Shown one piece after another: positions 26,750 through 35,426 of a DNA stretch of 60,107 nt (positions are counted from its first letter, which is position 1; each line of letters starts with the position of its first letter). The notes under the pieces are model-generated. The model was given only the letters and a program-made list of their open reading frames with translations, ran no database searches and was not told the DNA's origin. Both the position numbers and the translations under genes were made by a program. The stretch lies in the NCBI GenBank assembly GCA_004524445.1, contig SDNP01000018.1, positions 1-60,107 of the forward strand, read 5' to 3'. This DNA comes from Candidatus Thorarchaeota archaeon (GTDB lineage: Archaea; Asgardarchaeota; Thorarchaeia; Thorarchaeales; Thorarchaeaceae).

Positions 26750-27714
26750 TCTTTGGTGTCCTCTCCCATCAATACTTTACCAAGCTTTCTAAGCCCCTCG
26801 ATTCCTCTGATTTCATTTTCAAAAAGAGGGACCTCGGTGAGATTCAAATCCTGGTAGAGGTCGCGAATATCTTCAAGATTTTTCTGCTGCATTTTGTGTC
26901 GTTTTGAACAGAATGGGCAGTTAGGATTCTCGGGAACCAGCTGATTGATGATGATATTAGATACTGGAATGTTCCAAGCATTCAGACTGCCAAGAAGTCG
27001 TTGGGTTTCGAAGACAGCCATCGCTTCAGGAATCATAACAATAACGAATTGTGTCGTATCAGGGTCGCTTAGCTCAATGCGTGCCATTCGAATTTTATCC
27101 TTCGTCTGTTGAAGCATATCCCATGAGCTTTGTTCCGCTTCCGCGCCACCAAACATGGACTTCAGTCCGGTCATCATTGAGCTCAATCGCTGTCGCAAGG
27201 TCAGCATTTTTCCAAGCCAGCTATCAAGTAGGTCGGGTAACTCCAGAAGCTTCAAGGTGTGACCTGTTGGTGCGGTATCGAAAACCACTCTGTCATAGGA
27301 TGCATCTTCTATGAATTCAAGCATTTTTCCAAAGGCCATTGCTTCATCTGAGCCAGGAGGAGCCATTCCGCTGACATCGCCTAATAATGAGGATGCCATT
27401 GCCATGTCTTGACCTGCAGCTCCTTCACCAATGCTGTCTTGAAATTCACGCATTCCCTTTTCTGTATCAATTTCCATGCCCCATAACTTGTCAACACCCT
27501 CTATGGGTACGGGGTCTCCACCGGATAAATTCTGATCAAAGCTATCACTTAGTGAGTGAGCGGGATCTGTCGACACAACAAGTGTTCTCAATCCCTGATT
27601 TTCGGATAAGAGGGCCAATGCTCCTGCACAGCTTGTCTTACCCACACCTCCTTTGCCGCCACTGAGAATGAACTTGATGGTTTTGTTCTCTACAATTTCC
27701 TTCAGAGACATCAT
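26746..27714 (-). CDS. GET3/ArsA-family ATPase
   Basis: 322-residue P-loop ATPase of the ArsA/GET3 family; eukaryotic GET3 carries tail-anchored membrane proteins, ArsA powers arsenite export. Motifs: the deviant Walker A GGKGGVGKTS, the switch I STDPAHSL, FDTAPTGHTLKLL (switch II), and INQLVPE. CPFCSKRHKMQQ gives a CxxC like the zinc-binding, dimer-forming pair of GET3, and there is a Met-rich helical stretch (MAMASSLLGDVSGMAPPG, GKMLTLRQRLSSMMTGLKSM). No ArsB/ArsR is near, so the GET3 role is preferred. A tiny membrane ORF overlaps its 3' end. Confidence 0.88.
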   Translation of the reverse strand: MMSLKEIVENKTIKFILSGGKGGVGKTSCAGALALLSENQGLRTLVVSTDPAHSLSDSFDQNLSGGDPVPIEGVDKLWGMEIDTEKGMREFQDSIGEGAAGQDMAMASSLLGDVSGMAPPGSDEAMAFGKMLEFIEDASYDRVVFDTAPTGHTLKLLELPDLLDSWLGKMLTLRQRLSSMMTGLKSMFGGAEAEQSSWDMLQQTKDKIRMARIELSDPDTTQFVIVMIPEAMAVFETQRLLGSLNAWNIPVSNIIINQLVPENPNCPFCSKRHKMQQKNLEDIRDLYQDLNLTEVPLFENEIRGIEGLRKLGKVLMGEDTKE

Positions 27715-27892
27715 GGATTTTCAAATGGGTGAACTGGAGTGGTCTCTATTAATCCTTCCATGAGTACGGAATGTCCTTATTCAGATGGATACTAATAACG
27801 AATGAGAATTGAATATAAGAGAACGACTATACTATTCCAATAGCAACTTATGTTGACGGAATAACCAAAGATGTGCATATAGAGGCGCCCCT

Positions 27893-28621
27893 ATGTCATT
27901 TCCACAAATACGAACTACAGCGGACCAATTGCCAGCTTCCATTCTCCGGCTATTGAACATAGAGCCACCGGAGGAGTTGAGGAAACCCGACCAGAAGATG
28001 GTAGACATGTTCAATCCGAAAGCGGTCGTCATGGTGATGATCGATAACTTCGGTCTGTTTGAATCGGTGGTTTACAAGCCAGAAGCCCTCATTAAAAACA
28101 TGGAAATCTTGGCTCTGATAGATACTGATAATCCATATGCCATACCATTAACAAAGAGGATTCTGTCCGGCTCAGTATCAAGTGGATTTCATCTATTCAA
28201 TTATGTAAACAGATCTGGAAAAGTTGTAAGGGCGATATGTCGACAGGACGATATTCAAGACCTAGGCTTCGGTAATGAGTATTCAGTCACCGTACGAGAT
28301 GATATGGCGACCTACATCGAGTCGACGAAACAGGTCTTCAGAAGCCAGCTGATGTTTTCTCACTTTTTGGACTTCGAAAGCCTATACGCCCAATATGGGC
28401 ACAGAACACCACCAAAAACGCTCCTTGAGAAAATCGTTCGTAGAACAGACAACTGGATAAAGGTGCTACTGAGACAAGCCAGAATAGGCACCCTCTTCTT
28501 TGTAGTTGGAAACCATGGTCGACATTCGATACCTCTTGACTATGAGGGCAAGCTTGCAGAATGGCGAGAAGCAAATGCACCGATTGCCATTGTATTCCAG
28601 AAGCGTGAGGAGATTTCATAG
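27893..28621 (+). CDS. Unknown protein, possible alkaline-phosphatase-like fold
   Basis: 242 residues without a firm family. AVVMVMIDNFGLFESVV near residue 45 resembles the first metal-binding strand (VxxxxIDxxG) of the alkaline phosphatase/phosphodiesterase superfamily, and LFFVVGNHGRHSIPLDYEG near residue 205 resembles its GDHG metal site. The protein is short and lacks a clear catalytic Ser/Thr after the first strand, so any such domain would be reduced or inactive. The 3' end overlaps the convergent uppP gene by six bases. Confidence 0.6.
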   Translation: MSFPQIRTTADQLPASILRLLNIEPPEELRKPDQKMVDMFNPKAVVMVMIDNFGLFESVVYKPEALIKNMEILALIDTDNPYAIPLTKRILSGSVSSGFHLFNYVNRSGKVVRAICRQDDIQDLGFGNEYSVTVRDDMATYIESTKQVFRSQLMFSHFLDFESLYAQYGHRTPPKTLLEKIVRRTDNWIKVLLRQARIGTLFFVVGNHGRHSIPLDYEGKLAEWREANAPIAIVFQKREEIS

Positions 28622-29410
28622 CAGAGCGGGAATCCCGAAGATAACTGCAAGAGAGCCTAGGAATAAGCATAGTTTCCAAAAACTAACTGATTGTGCCAAA
28701 CGAAGTAAGCCTTCCATGCTGGTTAGTCCAACTACGAAGACCACTATTTCCATGCCAAGGAGGTCTAGAGGTGCAATTGTAGGAAGAGCTGCACCTCCCG
28801 TTATGTATTCGACAGCAAAGATTCCAAATACTGCGGGAACACTCATCAAGAAACTGAAGCGAAGTGCCTTTTCTTTGTCGACTTTTTGCAGGAGGAGGGC
28901 GGATATTGTTATTCCTGACCTGCTCAGCCCAGGCAATACTGAGAAGCCCTGAGCTAAACCCGTCATGGCGGCTATTCGATCACTTGGTTCAATCGTTTCT
29001 GGCTTAGTCGCCTTGGAGTTCGTACGGGAGGGCAGATACAAGAGGAGGGCAGTTGCAAGCAAAAGGAAGCCGATGAGGATATTCAATATCTCCCCCTGGA
29101 AGATACTAATGGCATTCTTCAAGAGGAAGTATAATGGCATGGCGGTTATTGCAGTGCAAATTGTTGAAATTAAGAGGTGTCTGAATAACTGACGGTCTTG
29201 AAGTGACAGAATTTCCATTATTGTTCGGGGATATCGTACAATCACTGCAATAGCAGTTCCCATATGGAGCCAAACAGCCAATGTTATGACAGATTCCAGA
29301 GGTACTGCTCCAATATTGAAAACAAATAGTACTGCTTGTCCTTCGCTACTTATAGGAAGCCACTCAACTAGGCCCTGGATGAGTGCCACAATCAGTTGCC
29401 AGAACTCCAT
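28616..29410 (-). CDS. Undecaprenyl-diphosphatase family (UppP/BacA-like)
   Basis: Integral membrane phosphatase of 264 residues with about eight hydrophobic segments. The two UppP signatures are present: GLVEWLPISSEGQAVL at the N-terminus (the catalytic E-x3-E region is partly visible) and GLAQGFSVLPGLSRSGITIS in the second half. In bacteria it recycles undecaprenyl diphosphate; in archaea a dolichyl or shorter polyprenyl diphosphate is more likely. Divergent from the DUF47 gene. Not linked here to glycosylation genes. Confidence 0.9.
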   Translation of the reverse strand: MEFWQLIVALIQGLVEWLPISSEGQAVLFVFNIGAVPLESVITLAVWLHMGTAIAVIVRYPRTIMEILSLQDRQLFRHLLISTICTAITAMPLYFLLKNAISIFQGEILNILIGFLLLATALLLYLPSRTNSKATKPETIEPSDRIAAMTGLAQGFSVLPGLSRSGITISALLLQKVDKEKALRFSFLMSVPAVFGIFAVEYITGGAALPTIAPLDLLGMEIVVFVVGLTSMEGLLRLAQSVSFWKLCLFLGSLAVIFGIPALL

Positions 29411-29496
29411 TTGTACGTACCTCTTATGCAGGCACCACGTACCTAAGACTTAAATCTAATCTATTTGGCTGAAAGCTCGGCCAAGAGGTGCACAAA

Positions 29497-30159
29497 ATGG
29501 TGCTTGATAATGGGCGTTTTCTAACGCAAGAACTAAGCAATATCACACAGATGCTTGAGGATCATTTTCGAATCGTAGTATCTGCAAATAGGATTGTGAC
29601 TACGTCACTTGAAGAATGGCTCGATACCGGCGAGCAAGTTGATGTCGGAAATCTTGAAAAGATCACCAGTTTCGAGGAGAAGGGTGACAAGATAAAGAAT
29701 CGGATTGTAAACGAACTCGCCAAAGCAAATGCGCTGATGCAGAGAGAAGATCTTCTCCGATTAGTACATTACAATGACAAGCTCATTGATGGCGCTGAAA
29801 TTGCATGCTACCACTTGGCATCAGTTAACACTAATTGGGTTCCTGATGGGCAACTACAGAAACACGTGAAAATACTTGGCGGACTCCTGATGGACAGCAT
29901 TAACGAACAGAGAGAAGCTGTGAGATCGCTATCTGTGAACATGGAAAAAGCTATGGAGAGCGCAAACAGAATCTGCAGTTTGGAAAAGGAGATGGATATA
30001 CTTCAGCGAGATATCAAATCACTGCTCTATCCAGCAGAAATCCCCTTAGACAAATTGTTGCGCTTCAGAGACTTCTTGAACACTATGGAAGAAATTGCGA
30101 ACTTGACTGAGGACGCAGCCATTGCAATCAGAAGCCTATCCTTGACATTGAGAGTCTAA
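29497..30159 (+). CDS. DUF47/PhoU-like helical protein
   Basis: All-helical protein of about 220 residues with the DUF47 (PhoU-related) pattern: an N-terminal helix LEDHFRIVVSANRIVTTSLEE, then ITSFEEKGDKIKNRIVNELA and a central DLLRLVHYNDKLIDGAE, where E/D-x-x-E/D pairs bind metal in PhoU. Such proteins usually regulate an adjacent Pit-type phosphate transporter, but none is next to it here. ATG 29497 is preferred because GAGGTG lies six bases upstream; GTG 29488 is the alternative. Confidence 0.8.
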   Translation: MVLDNGRFLTQELSNITQMLEDHFRIVVSANRIVTTSLEEWLDTGEQVDVGNLEKITSFEEKGDKIKNRIVNELAKANALMQREDLLRLVHYNDKLIDGAEIACYHLASVNTNWVPDGQLQKHVKILGGLLMDSINEQREAVRSLSVNMEKAMESANRICSLEKEMDILQRDIKSLLYPAEIPLDKLLRFRDFLNTMEEIANLTEDAAIAIRSLSLTLRV

Positions 30160-30174
30160 TGAGGTTGAATTATC

Positions 30175-30738
30175 TTGTCCGAACCCCAAGGAGCTGCAAA
30201 AGCTCAATTAGTGGCGGATAGAGCCATCGTTTGGGATTCAGAAGAAGGAAGCAGACTCTACTCCCTAGGCTATTTCGGACAACCTGTCGGGATAAGAAAG
30301 CCAAAAGAACCGGTATTTGATAAACCGCTTGAACTCTCTTTGCTGGAGGCCATGTACCTAACCGAGAAGAAAATGCTGGTTGTATTTGATCCCGCAAGTG
30401 ATAGGAACTTGAAAGCCAGTGAGATAATGGAACTTGGAATAGAGCGACAGGATGGTTTCCAAGACCAGTATCATGTCTACAGAAGCCTTAGAGATAAGGG
30501 CTATGTGTTGCGACCAGGTTTGAAATTTGGCACTGATTTTGCTGTGTATAGAAAAGGACCAGGAAAGGACCATGCACCATTTCTTGTTCATGTTGTGTCT
30601 TACAAGAAAGGACTGGAACCACTAGATATCGTCCGTGCGGGGCGTCTTGCTACGAGTGTCCGAAAGAAATTCATTATTGCTACTATCAAGGAAACAGGAG
30701 ATATTGCTTACTACTCCTTTGTCTGGTTCAAGCCTTAG
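30175..30738 (+). CDS. endA: tRNA-splicing endonuclease
   Basis: Homolog of archaeal EndA that cuts bulge-helix-bulge introns in pre-tRNA and pre-rRNA. The C-terminal catalytic domain shows YVLRPGLKFGTDFAVYRKGP (catalytic Tyr), DHAPFLVHVV (His) and TSVRKKFIIAT (Lys). At 187 residues it is the short homotetramer/dimer form with the N-terminal fold LSLLEAMYLTEKKMLVV. The TTG start has GAGGTT eight bases upstream and follows the DUF47 gene by 15 bases. A candidate substrate, tRNA-Ser with an intron, is at 48143. Confidence 0.93.
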   Translation: MSEPQGAAKAQLVADRAIVWDSEEGSRLYSLGYFGQPVGIRKPKEPVFDKPLELSLLEAMYLTEKKMLVVFDPASDRNLKASEIMELGIERQDGFQDQYHVYRSLRDKGYVLRPGLKFGTDFAVYRKGPGKDHAPFLVHVVSYKKGLEPLDIVRAGRLATSVRKKFIIATIKETGDIAYYSFVWFKP

Positions 30739-30854
30739 ATTCAGCGACATCCCGCAATTTTCTAGCTCTCTACCTGCATTCAGGCTTAGAAAAGGTCATA
30801 AAGGCGCGACTACTTCTTGTTGAATAACTCATCTAACGATGACGGTGATTGCTA

Positions 30855-31175
30855 ATGTCGAAAAAGGCAGAGAATGCAAAGACCTTCGGAGCTCTTCTCG
30901 CACAGGCGTGGGAAAACACACCTTCCTTCATCATTAGTAATGATGATTACATCTATTGCTTATTCCCTCTAGATGAAACTAATGAGAATTGGAAAGAAGC
31001 ATCGCTGACATTTCCGGACGCCTCTATTGAACAGAATGAAATTGACTCCACTCAAGCAATTGCGCTCTTGATTGAAGAACTAAAAGTCTTGCCAACATAT
31101 GGTGCTGAAAGCATTGTTACCACTAAGCCAAAACTGGACCAAGCTGCCAGTAGATTAGCTGAATTTACAGAATAG
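30855..31175 (+). CDS. Unknown 106-residue protein
   Basis: No family recognised. The sequence is acidic, with a mixed alpha/beta look (WENTPSFIISNDDYIYCLFP then ALLIEELKVLPTYG), and no membrane segment. The ATG at 30855 is preceded by GGTGAT eight bases away, which favours it over a TTG two codons upstream. A TATA-like TCATAAAGG (30796-30804) lies about 50 bases before. It begins a run of small genes up to 33.9 kb transcribed in the same direction. Confidence 0.6.
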   Translation: MSKKAENAKTFGALLAQAWENTPSFIISNDDYIYCLFPLDETNENWKEASLTFPDASIEQNEIDSTQAIALLIEELKVLPTYGAESIVTTKPKLDQAASRLAEFTE

Positions 31176-31240
31176 AAACGAGAATTCATCGGGGCTTTGT
31201 AAAAGGCTCATATACGTTGGTAATAGGATAGGAGCTTTCT

Positions 31241-32038
31241 ATGCCAGAAGAATTTGTTGATTGCCCCAAGTGCGGACACCGAGCATTGGTTGGTAAGTAT
31301 TGTAGTCACTGTGGTTACTTGATTGCTGACAATTCAGACGCCATGAATATTCACGATACCTCAGCTAGTGGCGAATATTCTGATGGAGCAGCTTCAGCTA
31401 GTTCACAAAAAAATGTACCCATTGAGTTTGGTTTTGACATTGGAGAGATGGATGACGAACAGCAAACCCTCCTTTTTGCGAACGCGGAACTGGATGTGAT
31501 TGATTCGGAGCTTGAGAGTCTGATTGAGAGAATAAAATCGACTAGACAGGCACTGGATCTTCCTAGCTCGGACAAAGCAGTACTGGCAAAGAGAACAGAC
31601 AACCTTCAACGTGAGTTGAACGCCATCAAAACAAGACGTGGCGACCTAGTAGGTGAATCTGGACAGCTTAATCTGGCCCGGCTCTTGGAGGTAATCGAGA
31701 AAGAGCAAGATAAGCTTGACAGACTCAAAGAAGCAAAAGATACAATTGACAAGGCTGTTTTTACAGAAGAAAAGAAGGAAATTGAGAAAAACATCGACAT
31801 TTTGAAAAAGAATATTGACAATGAAGTGAAGCTAGCAAAGAAATGGATAAAAGGGATGAAAAAGGAACTAAGGGCACTCAATAAGGAGAAGACTCGACTT
31901 GAAGCAAAACTCAAGATTGGAGATGTTTCAGTCGCAATTTATGAATCGAGGAGAAATGAAATTGGTCGTAAGATCGAAATCATTCAAGGGGGTATGAATT
32001 CTCTCAATGAACTACTTGATACTGCTAGAAAGCACTAG
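31241..32038 (+). CDS. Zinc-ribbon and coiled-coil protein
   Basis: 265 residues. The N-terminus is a zinc ribbon (CPKCGHRALVGKYCSHCGYL, residues 8-27), then a Ser/Ala-rich linker, then a heptad-rich coiled coil from about residue 75 to the end, full of Lys/Glu (for example KKEIEKNIDILKKNIDNEVK). Function unknown; such ribbons with coils are common scaffold or membrane-associated proteins in Asgard archaea, but that is only a general impression. TATA-like CTCATATAC (31206-31214) precedes it. Confidence 0.75.
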   Translation: MPEEFVDCPKCGHRALVGKYCSHCGYLIADNSDAMNIHDTSASGEYSDGAASASSQKNVPIEFGFDIGEMDDEQQTLLFANAELDVIDSELESLIERIKSTRQALDLPSSDKAVLAKRTDNLQRELNAIKTRRGDLVGESGQLNLARLLEVIEKEQDKLDRLKEAKDTIDKAVFTEEKKEIEKNIDILKKNIDNEVKLAKKWIKGMKKELRALNKEKTRLEAKLKIGDVSVAIYESRRNEIGRKIEIIQGGMNSLNELLDTARKH

Positions 32039-32074
32039 CATAAGTCTGGCGGTGAAATCTCGAGGTGTTTTATT

Positions 32075-32386
32075 GTGCTGAGCGAACTGCAAGATTGTAC
32101 ACCATTTTGTGAAAAATTCCGTTGTGAAAGAAAACCAAATGCTTTGAAAATAGTCAAACAGCGTGGGCAGAAAGTTGCCTGGTGCACATGGGTCGATGAT
32201 GAATGCGATGGCGCATGGTGTCAATTTGGATTCTGCAAAGACAGGCGAATGACAGATACTGGAAAATGCAAAGGCAAGCTGACAAAATCAGTTCCGAAGG
32301 GCGACGACCTAGACGATGATTTCGTAGACCCAAATGCGATTCCAAAAGATATTGCAAAGAAAATCAAGGGCAAAAGAGTGAGATAG
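32075..32386 (+). CDS. Cysteine-rich unknown protein
   Basis: 103 residues. Eight cysteines fall in the first 70 residues (CTPFCEKFRC, WCTWVDDECDGAWC, FGFCKDRR, KCKGK), suggesting metal binding or a redox-active fold; the C-terminal 35 are acidic then basic (DDLDDDFVDPNA, KKIKGKRVR). The GTG start has GAGGTG seven bases upstream. It lies 36 bases after the coiled-coil gene, so they may be one transcript. No family recognised. Confidence 0.6.
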   Translation: MLSELQDCTPFCEKFRCERKPNALKIVKQRGQKVAWCTWVDDECDGAWCQFGFCKDRRMTDTGKCKGKLTKSVPKGDDLDDDFVDPNAIPKDIAKKIKGKRVR

Positions 32387-32477
32387 TACATTATTATCCC
32401 AGAAGCCAAAATTTAGTCGGGCCCGTAATGTCTATAAGCATGCCAAAGACCATCGCAGGTGATAGAAGGTACATATC

Positions 32478-32603
32478 ATGTTTGAAGAAGTCAGGCCAGA
32501 AATGAGAGCCTTGATCTATCTAATGATTGGATTATCATTCTTGGCCATTGGACTCATTATTGGACAGAGAGCATTCCTGAATGACTTTTTGACATTATCC
32601 TAG
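32478..32603 (+). CDS. Small single-span membrane protein, 41 aa
   Basis: Short ORF starting ATG at 32478 and ending TAG at 32603. After an acidic N-terminus (MFEEVRPEMR) comes one hydrophobic helix (LIYLMIGLSFLAIGLIIG) and a short tail. GAAGGTACATATC precedes the ATG. It ends 29 bases before the AIR-synthase-like gene. Plausible as a genuine small membrane protein, unsupported by homology. Confidence 0.45.
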   Translation: MFEEVRPEMRALIYLMIGLSFLAIGLIIGQRAFLNDFLTLS

Positions 32604-32632
32604 AACTAAATCCATGTTGGCGCGGTGCTGTA

Positions 32633-33625
32633 TTGTCCGACCTCGACATAATAATCGAAACGCTTCTGACTTTTGACGGGATTTCACGTAAATTCGTCCT
32701 TCCAAGGATAATAAGCAAGCTCAGAGATGTGTCTTATAACGGAGACACACCACATTCTTTGGGTGAAGACTCTGCAGCAATATTGACAGGGTCGAATGAA
32801 TTTGTTCTCCTGACGACGGATGCAATTGTTGAGGAGCTTTGTGTAAATCATCCTGAGGCTGCTGGATTTAATGTCGTACTCGCAAATATAATGGACATAT
32901 ACGCTGCCGGAGGGACGCCCACATCCTTCGCGGTTGCCCTTTCATATTCAGATGAGGAAACGGGAAGGCTGTTACTCGAAGGACTGATCAACGGCTCTCA
33001 TACATTCAAAGTGCCAATTGTACGGGGACATACTAATTCAAAATCCACCTCTACCTATGTCGTTGGGTCTGCAACAGGTACCGTCAAGGAGAATCAAATA
33101 TTGACAGCAGGAGGTGCAGAGGAGGGTGATACATTGGTTCTTCTCTTTGACAGAGTTGGTGGACGCGGGGAGCACTATACCCTTGGATGGGATTCAGTGA
33201 CAGATAGAGAATCCTCTGAAGTAATCAAACGGTTAACTGTCATGAATGAGCTTGCCCAAGAGGGGCTGGTGAATGCCTCCAAAGATGTTTCTGTAGCGGG
33301 CATGATAGGTACCGCAGGGATGCTGGTAGAGTATTCTGGCGTGGGCGGCATAATCGACCTTGACATAATTCGCAAATCTGCCCCTAGTGGTCTTGACCTC
33401 TTGGACTGGCTTCGTATGTATATATCACTAGGATTTCTCATTGCTATTCCTGTCCGGAATGTCCCGAAGGTTTCACGCATTGCACAGGACCATGAAATGG
33501 AAGCAATAAGAATAGGAGAAGTTGACTCAGGTGCGTCTTTGAGATTGAGGATGGGCGATGAGGAGAAGGTCATCTTTGACTTCTCCAAAGGGCCAATACT
33601 TACGCCGCGAAGCTCATATAGATGA
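32633..33625 (+). CDS. AIR-synthase-related (PurM/SelD/ThiL superfamily) protein
   Basis: 330 residues with the ATP-binding PurM fold: GEDSAAILTGSNEFVLLTTD near residue 45, NVVLANIMDIYAAGGTPTSF near residue 85 and GRGEHYTLGWDS in the second half. The N-terminal LTFDGISRKFVL resembles the methanogenesis-marker-2/AIR-synthase-related group. It lacks the N-terminal Sec/Cys motif of selenophosphate synthetase, so it should not be called SelD even though the Sec genes lie 2.3 kb away. Substrate unknown. TTG start. Confidence 0.75.
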   Translation: MSDLDIIIETLLTFDGISRKFVLPRIISKLRDVSYNGDTPHSLGEDSAAILTGSNEFVLLTTDAIVEELCVNHPEAAGFNVVLANIMDIYAAGGTPTSFAVALSYSDEETGRLLLEGLINGSHTFKVPIVRGHTNSKSTSTYVVGSATGTVKENQILTAGGAEEGDTLVLLFDRVGGRGEHYTLGWDSVTDRESSEVIKRLTVMNELAQEGLVNASKDVSVAGMIGTAGMLVEYSGVGGIIDLDIIRKSAPSGLDLLDWLRMYISLGFLIAIPVRNVPKVSRIAQDHEMEAIRIGEVDSGASLRLRMGDEEKVIFDFSKGPILTPRSSYR

Positions 33626-33675
33626 TTTCCTGCGCCATTATAGTTAAATGGTCTTAGCAGTTCATCGTTGCTGAA

Positions 33676-33903
33676 GTGTCTATATTGGCGGGCTCGAAAA
33701 AAACATGTAGCATAACTGGTTGCGATAAACCATCGAAGCGATCATTCTCAGCACCCAGAATCAATCCAAGTGTCAATAAAGTTGGATTGACTGTGGAGGA
33801 TTCACGACAACGTAAGACATACCTTTGTAGAGAACACTGGAAACAGGTCAAGAAGGCATACAAGAAGGCTAGAGCTCCCGAGAGAATGCGTTGGGGACCA
33901 TGA
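33676..33903 (+). CDS. Small zinc-binding-type protein
   Basis: 75 residues. CSITGC near the N-terminus and CREHWKQ near residue 53 form a likely CxxxxC...CxxH site; both termini are basic (KKAYKKARAPERMRWGP). This looks like a nucleic-acid-associated zinc protein, but no family is recognised. A TATA-like TTATAGTTAAAT around 33636-33647 puts the GTG start at nearly leaderless spacing. Confidence 0.6.
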   Translation: MSILAGSKKTCSITGCDKPSKRSFSAPRINPSVNKVGLTVEDSRQRKTYLCREHWKQVKKAYKKARAPERMRWGP

Positions 33904-33955
33904 AAGGGCCAGTTTATGTGCTATTCATGCATATATCCACAGGAGGCGTTCTGTA

Positions 33956-34303
33956 ATGAAGGAAAAGGAAGAGCTTCCCAAGCTAGAACCAAACTACAAG
34001 CTCTGGCTTGAGCACGATGGAGAGTATGTGTTTGGACCTGGAGCTTATGCTATTTTGAAGAGCATCGATGAAACCGGTACCATTACAGAAGGCGCAAAGA
34101 AACTCGGAATGTCTTATAGATATGCATGGGGTGTCATTAGGAAGATAGAAAAAAAGCTGGATGTGAAGCTCCTCCATTCCTATAAAGGTGGAAATGTGGG
34201 GGGCGGCGGAGCTGATGTTACTGATTTTGGAAAGAGTCTGATGCATCTCTTTTCAAAGGTCGATGATGAGTTTTCTTCTGCTGTTGAAGAGCATAGATCA
34301 TGA
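33956..34303 (+). CDS. ModE-like winged-helix regulator
   Basis: 115 residues equal to the DNA-binding domain of ModE/LysR-type molybdate regulators: FGPGAYAILKSIDETGTITEGAKKLGMSYRYAW followed by IRKIEKKLDVKLLHSYKGG and a glycine-rich wing (GGGGADVTDFGKSL). The molybdate-binding MOP domains are absent, as in many archaeal stand-alone versions, so the signal it senses is unclear. ATG preceded by GGAGG. Its end overlaps the convergent polyferredoxin gene by six bases. Confidence 0.85.
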   Translation: MKEKEELPKLEPNYKLWLEHDGEYVFGPGAYAILKSIDETGTITEGAKKLGMSYRYAWGVIRKIEKKLDVKLLHSYKGGNVGGGGADVTDFGKSLMHLFSKVDDEFSSAVEEHRS

Positions 34304-35338
34304 AAATCTGATTTCAATAGCACCATTGGGACAATGGCTTTTGCACTCTAGGCACATAATACAATCAGGTGAGTATAGATGCTGATACGGGAATCTTCGG
34401 ATCCTGATGTTCATTGGGCATACAACCTCACATGTGTTGCATACATCTGGTGTACATAGAGCGGGATTTCTTCCAATTCCAATGAGTGCAGACCTAGAGA
34501 ATACACTATAGAACCATCCAGCAGGACAGACCCAACGGCAAAACCACCTCGGAAACCATTTTGAACCAATTACTATCAATGCAACAAAAGTAATCTGTAA
34601 CCAAAATAGGGGAGTCCAATAGCCAATACGCCAAAGAGTGTCTATGCTTGTTGGCCAAAATCCAGACTCAACTAATTCGGGAATTTTCACGAATAGAATG
34701 TAGGCAGGATTGATTGGATCGAAGGCAGCGTCGGCAAAAATCCCCAAGGCATTACGTATGGACTGTGCACTGCCCAAGACTACAGATATCCCAACCCAAG
34801 ATGCAAAGAACATCACCAAGGCAAAGACATATGCTTTGAATCTTCGAAGCTCCTTCTCGGTTCCCGGCGAGGGCCTAACCTTTGACCTACTTGCCAATGC
34901 TGAGAAATCATGGATAGTACCGATGGGACATACCCAGCCGCAGGCAGCACGCCCGAGTACCGTAAGAATAATCACCATGGCACCAAGGGTAAAAAAGGGG
35001 AAGATACCCGAGGTCATAACTCTCTGCATAGCATCGAAGGAACCTGCCATCACAGCAAAGGGGGCTTCAAGCGGAGCAATAATTGGAATAGTAGGTAATG
35101 CCTGTCCAATAGTAGTCCAGAACTCTGTTATTGCATCCTGCCCGAACCATGCGGCAAATAGGTACCCGTTAATGCCTAAAAGAAACAGAATCTGAACAAC
35201 CCGTCTAAGGTTTCTCACATTGAAAATGAGTCCAACAGGATTGCGTATGCTGAATCTGCTGTCCGCTTCATCTTCTACTTGAGCTGGGGATTCATCCTCA
35301 ATATCTGGCATATCTTGGTCTTCGGCATCATCTGCCAT
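34298..35338 (-). CDS. Membrane polyferredoxin of the NapH/NosR/CcoG type
   Basis: 346 residues with about five membrane spans. Two Cys motifs in loops, RAACGWVCPIGTIHDF and CRWVCPAGWFYSV, are the CxxxCP signature of NapH/NosR-like electron-transfer proteins, and a C-terminal pair of 4Fe-4S sites follows (CTPDVCNTCEVVCPMNI and CIMCLECKSHCPNGAI). The N-terminal 40 residues are very acidic. It likely moves electrons across or along the membrane. Partner oxidoreductase not in the window; proximity to a ModE-like gene hints at a molybdenum enzyme. Confidence 0.85.
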   Translation of the reverse strand: MADDAEDQDMPDIEDESPAQVEDEADSRFSIRNPVGLIFNVRNLRRVVQILFLLGINGYLFAAWFGQDAITEFWTTIGQALPTIPIIAPLEAPFAVMAGSFDAMQRVMTSGIFPFFTLGAMVIILTVLGRAACGWVCPIGTIHDFSALASRSKVRPSPGTEKELRRFKAYVFALVMFFASWVGISVVLGSAQSIRNALGIFADAAFDPINPAYILFVKIPELVESGFWPTSIDTLWRIGYWTPLFWLQITFVALIVIGSKWFPRWFCRWVCPAGWFYSVFSRSALIGIGRNPALCTPDVCNTCEVVCPMNIRIRRFPYQHLYSPDCIMCLECKSHCPNGAIEIRFS

Positions 35339-35426
35339 GGCATTCTTTCCTCGTCTGCGACGCTTTCAAAGCCGGCAACTTGTGTGAGCATTAAAAAGAT
35401 TGTGTTAAGCTGAGAGATGTTCGGTA

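Noticed and set aside
32633..33625. Selenophosphate synthetase (SelD)
   Set aside because: The PurM fold fits, but the N-terminal Sec/Cys catalytic motif is missing, so a SelD call is not supported.
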